This document shows positions 6,636 to 9,168 of a DNA stretch of 9,168 bases, one piece after another. Where the stretch lies: positions 1 through 9,168 of the forward strand of contig CAJOFI010000022.1 of the NCBI GenBank assembly GCA_905233595.1. Direction: 5' to 3'. Numbering within the stretch: the stretch's first letter is position 1; every line of letters begins with the position of its first letter. Below the pieces are notes generated by a model. The model was not told the DNA's origin. It saw only the letters and a program-made list of their open reading frames with translations, and did no database searches. Both the position numbers and the translations under genes were made by a program. The stretch is from an uncultured Oscillospiraceae bacterium. Lineage in GTDB: Bacteria; Bacillota; Clostridia; Oscillospirales; Oscillospiraceae.

Positions 6636-8234
6636 TTATTTCTTACTGCCCGCGGTCTTGCCGCTCAGCAGATAGCGTTTGATCTTCATGGTGGTGGTCT
6701 TCTCAAAGGGGATGCTGCGAAGCTTGACGCGGTGGATGTTCTTCGAGGCGGGCATTTTGCCGTTGAAGCGCTTCACGTCCTCGTCCAGGCGCTCCTTCGC
6801 GTCGGGGAAGCGCTCCTCGTCCAAATAAAACTCCGCCGTGATGTCCTTATCCTCCTCGTAGACCGCGACCTCCTTGACGTATTCGATGCGCCCGAGCTTC
6901 TGCTCGAGCTCCTCCGGGGAGACGTTTTTGCCGTTTGCGAGGATGATGAGGTTCTTCTTGCGCCCGGTGATGTAGAGAAAGCCCTCCTCGTCCATGCGCC
7001 CGTAGTCCCCGGTCTTGAACCACTCGCCGTCAAAGGCCTCGGCGGTCGCCTCCGGATCCTTGTAGTAGCCCTTCATCACGTTGCTGCCCGCCACGTAGAT
7101 CTCCCCGATGCCCTTTTCGTCCGGGTCGTGGATCATGACGCGGTTGCAGGGCAGGGGCTTTCCCACGCTGCCGAAGCGGAAATCGTGGTTGCGGTTGACC
7201 GCCACCACCGGCGAGCACTCGGTAATGCCGTAGCCGTTGATGACGTTGATGCCCATGTCGAAAAGCTCGCGCTGCAGCTTCTCATCGAGCGCCGCGCCGC
7301 CGCAGATAATCATCTCGAGATTGCCGCCCAGGCTCTGGTGCACCAGCTTGAATAGCTGCTTTCTCAGGTCGATGCCCAGCTTCATCAGCGCCCTGCTCAA
7401 AAAGAGCGCGCGCTTGAGATCGCCCTCGCGCCCCTGGTTGCGGGCGTTCTGCCAGATGCCCTTGTGCAGCATCTCCACCATCAGCGGCACGGCGGAGATA
7501 TTCTGCGGGCGGTTGCGGTTCAGGTCCTTGACCACGCGCTTCATGTTGCTGCTGATGTGCGCGTCCACCGAATAGAGGAAGGCCGCGAACATCGCGGAAG
7601 CCCAGGAGAAGGTGTGGTTCATGGGCAGGAAGATCTGCGTGTTGCGCGCCTCGACGCACTTGCAGGTCGCAGCTACGTCGGTGGCGAGGTTGCCGTGCGA
7701 GAGCATGTCGCCCAGCATGACGCATACGTCGTCAAAGGCGGTGCTGCCCTGCGTGAGCAGGCGCTCCCCCTCCGCGATGTACCCGTCCAGCGCCGAGAGC
7801 GGGAAATGCGCGATCTCCGCCGTGGCGCCGCCGAGGGAATCGAAATAGTCAACAGTCTTCTTAAACTTCTCCGAGTAGAAGATCGCCGCGCAGTCGCAGT
7901 GCCGCACCAGCTCTGCCAGCTCCTCCTGCGGCAGCTCCTTATCCAGCGGCACCGCCACGTTCCCGCTGTTGGTGATGCCGAAGTAGGCAAGGCACCATTC
8001 GGTGGAGTTCTCCCCCAGCAGGGCGATGCTGCGCCCGGTATAGCCGCGCTCGAGCAGAAAGCTCCCGATGGCGCGGATCCTTCCTCCCGCCTCGATAAAG
8101 CTCACCGGCTCGTCGTTCTGCCGCCCGGTGTAAAAAATCGTGTGCTTCCCGCCGTTTTCCTCGCCGTAACGGATCAGCCCGCGCAGCGTGTCCACCTCGG
8201 GAATGTCATAGTATGGATATGGCTTGTTCCTCAT
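6636..8234 (-). CDS. AMP-forming acyl ligase (long-chain acyl-CoA/ACP synthetase type), phosphate loop missing
   Basis: A 532-residue ANL-superfamily acyl ligase, expected to adenylate a fatty or other carboxylic acid and pass it to CoA or, here, to the adjacent carrier protein. Visible motifs are GYGITECSP (E339), WFKTGDYGRM (D410), GRKKNLIILANGKNVSP (R425), and the C-terminal catalytic lysine K517 in TTTMKIKR, where Met replaces the usual Gly. The phosphate-binding loop (the TSGTTGxxKG motif) is absent. The text goes straight from CVML (ending at L174) through G175-D176 to MLSHGNL, an in-frame loss of about 10-12 residues. The start ATG at 8234 has a perfect AGGAGG eight bases upstream. It is the first gene of the operon. 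If the deletion is real the enzyme is probably impaired in adenylation; otherwise it may be a sequence error. Family assignment is very firm. Confidence 0.93.
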   Translation of the reverse strand: MRNKPYPYYDIPEVDTLRGLIRYGEENGGKHTIFYTGRQNDEPVSFIEAGGRIRAIGSFLLERGYTGRSIALLGENSTEWCLAYFGITNSGNVAVPLDKELPQEELAELVRHCDCAAIFYSEKFKKTVDYFDSLGGATAEIAHFPLSALDGYIAEGERLLTQGSTAFDDVCVMLGDMLSHGNLATDVAATCKCVEARNTQIFLPMNHTFSWASAMFAAFLYSVDAHISSNMKRVVKDLNRNRPQNISAVPLMVEMLHKGIWQNARNQGREGDLKRALFLSRALMKLGIDLRKQLFKLVHQSLGGNLEMIICGGAALDEKLQRELFDMGINVINGYGITECSPVVAVNRNHDFRFGSVGKPLPCNRVMIHDPDEKGIGEIYVAGSNVMKGYYKDPEATAEAFDGEWFKTGDYGRMDEEGFLYITGRKKNLIILANGKNVSPEELEQKLGRIEYVKEVAVYEEDKDITAEFYLDEERFPDAKERLDEDVKRFNGKMPASKNIHRVKLRSIPFEKTTTMKIKRYLLSGKTAGSKK

Positions 8235-8242
8235 GCCATAGC

Positions 8243-8248
8243 CCTCCT
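8243..8248 (-). promoter_or_regulatory. Strong ribosome binding site of the operon's first gene
   Basis: AGGAGG on the minus strand lies eight bases before ATG 8234. Another ATG lies in the spacer (8237-8239), but it opens only a two-codon frame (Met-Ala-stop), so it is not the start. Confidence 0.8.
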
Positions 8249-8270
8249 GCAGAATGATACGGAAAGCCAG

Positions 8271-8299
8271 ATAATATCATAGCTGATTTTTTATTCTAA
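8271..8299 (-). promoter_or_regulatory. Candidate promoter of the acyl-ligase operon
   Basis: On the minus strand TTAGAA (8299-8294) and TATTAT (8276-8271) are separated by 17 bases. This would place transcription start about 30 bases before ATG 8234. The -35 matches the TTGACA consensus at only three positions. The surroundings are strongly AT-rich compared with the rest of the window. TAGAAT at 8298-8293 is an alternative -10 element. Confidence 0.35.
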
Positions 8300-8339
8300 C
8301 ACCTTTTTCGCCGCTTGTACAGACAAAAATTGACGGGAT

Positions 8340-8390
8340 CACGGTCGTTTCATAAAAATGCCCTGGTGGCATTTTTATGAAACGACCGTG
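8340..8390. repeat. Perfect 23-base inverted repeat with 5-base loop
   Basis: Arm 8340-8362 is the exact reverse complement of arm 8368-8390; the loop is CTGGT. Each arm holds an A or T run next to a GCC/GGC core, ATAAAAATGCC and its complement, which is the shape of a bidirectional intrinsic terminator. Yet the repeat lies between two divergent genes, where neither needs termination. It may be an insulator, a protein-binding dyad or a member of a dispersed repeat family. No second copy of an arm was seen in this window. Confidence 0.9.
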
Positions 8391-8406
8391 TGATGGGAGC
8401 CGCAAA

Positions 8407-8431
8407 ACGGGCGCAGGAAAATACTGCCCGT
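8407..8431. repeat. Short inverted repeat upstream of the CoA-transferase promoter
   Basis: ACGGGC at 8407-8412 pairs with GCCCGT at 8426-8431 across 13 bases. This spacing and position, 43 bases upstream of the possible -35 element, could suit a dimeric regulator, but a six-base match can arise by chance in GC-rich DNA. Confidence 0.3.
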
Positions 8432-8473
8432 GAAAATATCGTCAAAGACCTTCTCTTTTTTCGTCTCCCCCTC

Positions 8474-8502
8474 TTCCTTCCGCGCGCGCGCTGGTGTATA
8501 AT
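8474..8502 (+). promoter_or_regulatory. Promoter of the CoA-transferase gene
   Basis: A perfect TATAAT at 8497-8502 lies 51 bases before ATG 8554. Seventeen bases further upstream is TTCCTT (8474-8479), a poor -35. The spacer contains eleven bases of alternating CG (8481-8491). The perfect -10 in a very GC-rich window is the main evidence; the weak -35 suggests help from an activator. Confidence 0.55.
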
Positions 8503-8553
8503 CGGAAGTACACAGGCATCCGCTCTTCCATTCTTTTTGACAGAGGTGGGAAA

Positions 8554-9099
8554 ATGAACTATCAGGCAGAATATGACGCGAAACGCATGAGCGCCGAGGC
8601 CGTCGCCGCCGAGGTGCTGAGCGGCTGGCGCATCGGGATGGACAGCTCCGCCGCCCAGACGCCCACGCTGCTGCACGCCGTGACCGAGCGCGCGCGGAGA
8701 AAAGAGCTCGAGAACGTCCGGGTGCACACGCTGCTGGACGTGTACCCGCTGGAGCTTTTCACCGACAGCGGCCTGCTCGGGCGGCTCACGAGCGTGGCCT
8801 GGTTCTCCGGCGGCGGCTCGCGCAAGGCCGTCAACGGCGGCTACGGCGACGTGATCCCGAACTATTACCGGGACGTTCCGGCGCTGATCCGCGAAAACTA
8901 CGACTATGACGCCTTTTTCGTCTCCGTCTCGCCCATGGACAAGCACGGCTACTTCTCCCTTGCGACGGTCTGCTCCTACAGCCCCGCGATGCTGGAGAAG
9001 TCCCGCCGCGTGTACGTGGAGGTGAACGACTGCCAGCCCCGCGCCGTCTGCGGGATGCAGCTTCACGTCTCGCAGATCACGTTCGGATCGTTCACGTAG
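8554..9099 (+). CDS. Acetyl-CoA hydrolase/CoA-transferase family protein, N-terminal part, broken by an inversion
   Basis: The open frame encodes 181 residues, but only about 1-176 look native. They match the N-terminal domain of the acetyl-CoA hydrolase/4-hydroxybutyrate (butyrate) CoA-transferase family. Seen are YDAKRMSAEAVAAEVLSG, FSGGGSRKAVNGGYGDVIPN, VSVSPMDKHGYFSL and VEVNDCQPR followed by LHVSQIT. Family members run to about 430-440 residues. The catalytic Glu and the CoA-binding C-terminal domain are absent here. After T176 the frame runs into foreign residues (FGSFT) and a stop, because the DNA beyond about 9081 is the reverse complement of a later part of such a gene. The start ATG 8554 has AGAGGTGGG four bases upstream. 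An intact gene would move CoA between acyl-CoA and acetate or a similar acid in fermentation. As written, the product would be inactive. Confidence 0.88.
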   Translation: MNYQAEYDAKRMSAEAVAAEVLSGWRIGMDSSAAQTPTLLHAVTERARRKELENVRVHTLLDVYPLELFTDSGLLGRLTSVAWFSGGGSRKAVNGGYGDVIPNYYRDVPALIRENYDYDAFFVSVSPMDKHGYFSLATVCSYSPAMLEKSRRVYVEVNDCQPRAVCGMQLHVSQITFGSFT

Positions 9100-9167
9100 T
9101 CCACGGGCAGCAGCGCGATGGCCGGGTTATCGTCGATGTAATCGTAGATGCGCTTGGAGCCGTAGGC
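9063..9167 (-). pseudogene. Inverted internal segment of a CoA-transferase gene, incomplete at the window edge
   Basis: On the minus strand, from 9167, the frame reads AYGSKRIYDYIDDNPAIA, then LLPVDYVNDPNVICE, followed by T and a TGA at 9063-9065. The GSK.IYD.ID.NP and PVDY.NDP..I motifs belong to the C-terminal domain of the same acetyl-CoA hydrolase/CoA-transferase family, at roughly residues 280-320 of a full protein. It stops abruptly in the middle of the domain at the point where the rightward gene fragment also ends. It is most simply a flipped piece of the same gene. A second, tail-to-tail truncated copy is the alternative. The upstream part of this frame lies outside the window. Confidence 0.75.
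9069..9080. repeat. Microhomology at the inversion junction
   Basis: CTCGCAGATCAC fits both flanks. Read rightward it completes the family's HVSQIT segment. Read leftward it gives V-I-C-E, the natural continuation of VDYVNDPN. The intact gene would therefore carry this 12-mer as an inverted pair several hundred bases apart, the substrate expected for an inversion or a template switch. Confidence 0.6.
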
Positions 9168-9168
9168 G

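Larger units (their letters stand above)
8235..8553. other. Divergent intergenic region, 319 bases
   Basis: This is the only stretch over 300 bases without a gene. It contains the operon's ribosome binding site and possible promoter (8243-8299), an AT-rich block (about 8270-8310), the 23-base perfect inverted repeat (8340-8390), a short dyad (8407-8431), a pyrimidine-rich run (8450-8480), and the promoter and ribosome binding site of the rightward gene. I see no tRNA, riboswitch core or small coding frame with a credible binding site. Confidence 0.7.

Noticed and set aside
8340..8390. Calling the palindrome an ordinary intrinsic terminator
   Set aside because: Both neighbouring genes read away from it, so no transcript from them ends here. 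The T run is part of the stem rather than following a strong GC stem.
8537..8542. Exact TTGACA
   Set aside because: It overlaps the ribosome binding site of the CoA-transferase, and the hexamer 17 bases downstream (TATCAG) lies inside the coding region. A chance match, not a promoter.
8350..9066. Leftward open frame of 238 codons
   Set aside because: Antisense to the CoA-transferase fragment and running through the palindrome and promoter; its composition is not protein-like.

Overview
The window looks like a chromosomal piece of a high-GC Gram-positive anaerobe, most likely a gut-type Clostridia (Oscillospirales-like). This is an inference from GC-rich coding sequence with strong AGGAGG-type ribosome binding sites, the mix of families (stand-alone acyl carrier protein, MMPL exporter, GtrA, butyrate/4-hydroxybutyrate-type CoA-transferase) and protein style. 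I made no database comparison.

Positions 8234 down to 1 hold one tightly packed minus-strand operon with gaps of 1 to 38 bases and no visible terminator. In transcription order it encodes an AMP-forming acyl ligase (8234-6636), a stand-alone acyl carrier protein (6613-6389), a condensation-domain-like acyltransferase with a QHxxxDG active site (6380-5013), a GH3-family acyl-acid amido synthetase (4983-3241), a GtrA-type four-helix membrane protein (3239-2787), the C-terminal remnant of a second condensation protein (2786-2484), and an MMPL/RND lipid-type exporter that runs off the left edge (2445 to <1). The logic resembles mycobacterial FadD/PapA/MmpL lipid loci, without a polyketide synthase and with a GH3 amide ligase added. 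The likely job, by inference, is to activate an acyl chain, load it on the carrier protein, transfer it to an acceptor, conjugate it (perhaps to an amino acid) and export the product.

Positions 8235-8553 are a divergent intergenic region. It holds a 23-base perfect inverted repeat, a plausible promoter for the rightward gene and a weaker candidate for the operon.

Positions 8554-9168 encode, rightward, the first about 176 residues of an acetyl-CoA hydrolase/CoA-transferase family protein. At about 9069-9081 the sequence flips: the last roughly 90 bases encode, on the opposite strand, a later segment of the same family. This is an inversion junction inside the gene, either biological or a chimera/assembly artefact.

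Three features break the expected pattern: the ligase lacks its ATP phosphate-binding loop through a clean in-frame deletion, the second condensation gene survives only as a fragment starting exactly at the GtrA stop codon and in the same frame, and the CoA-transferase is interrupted by the inversion.
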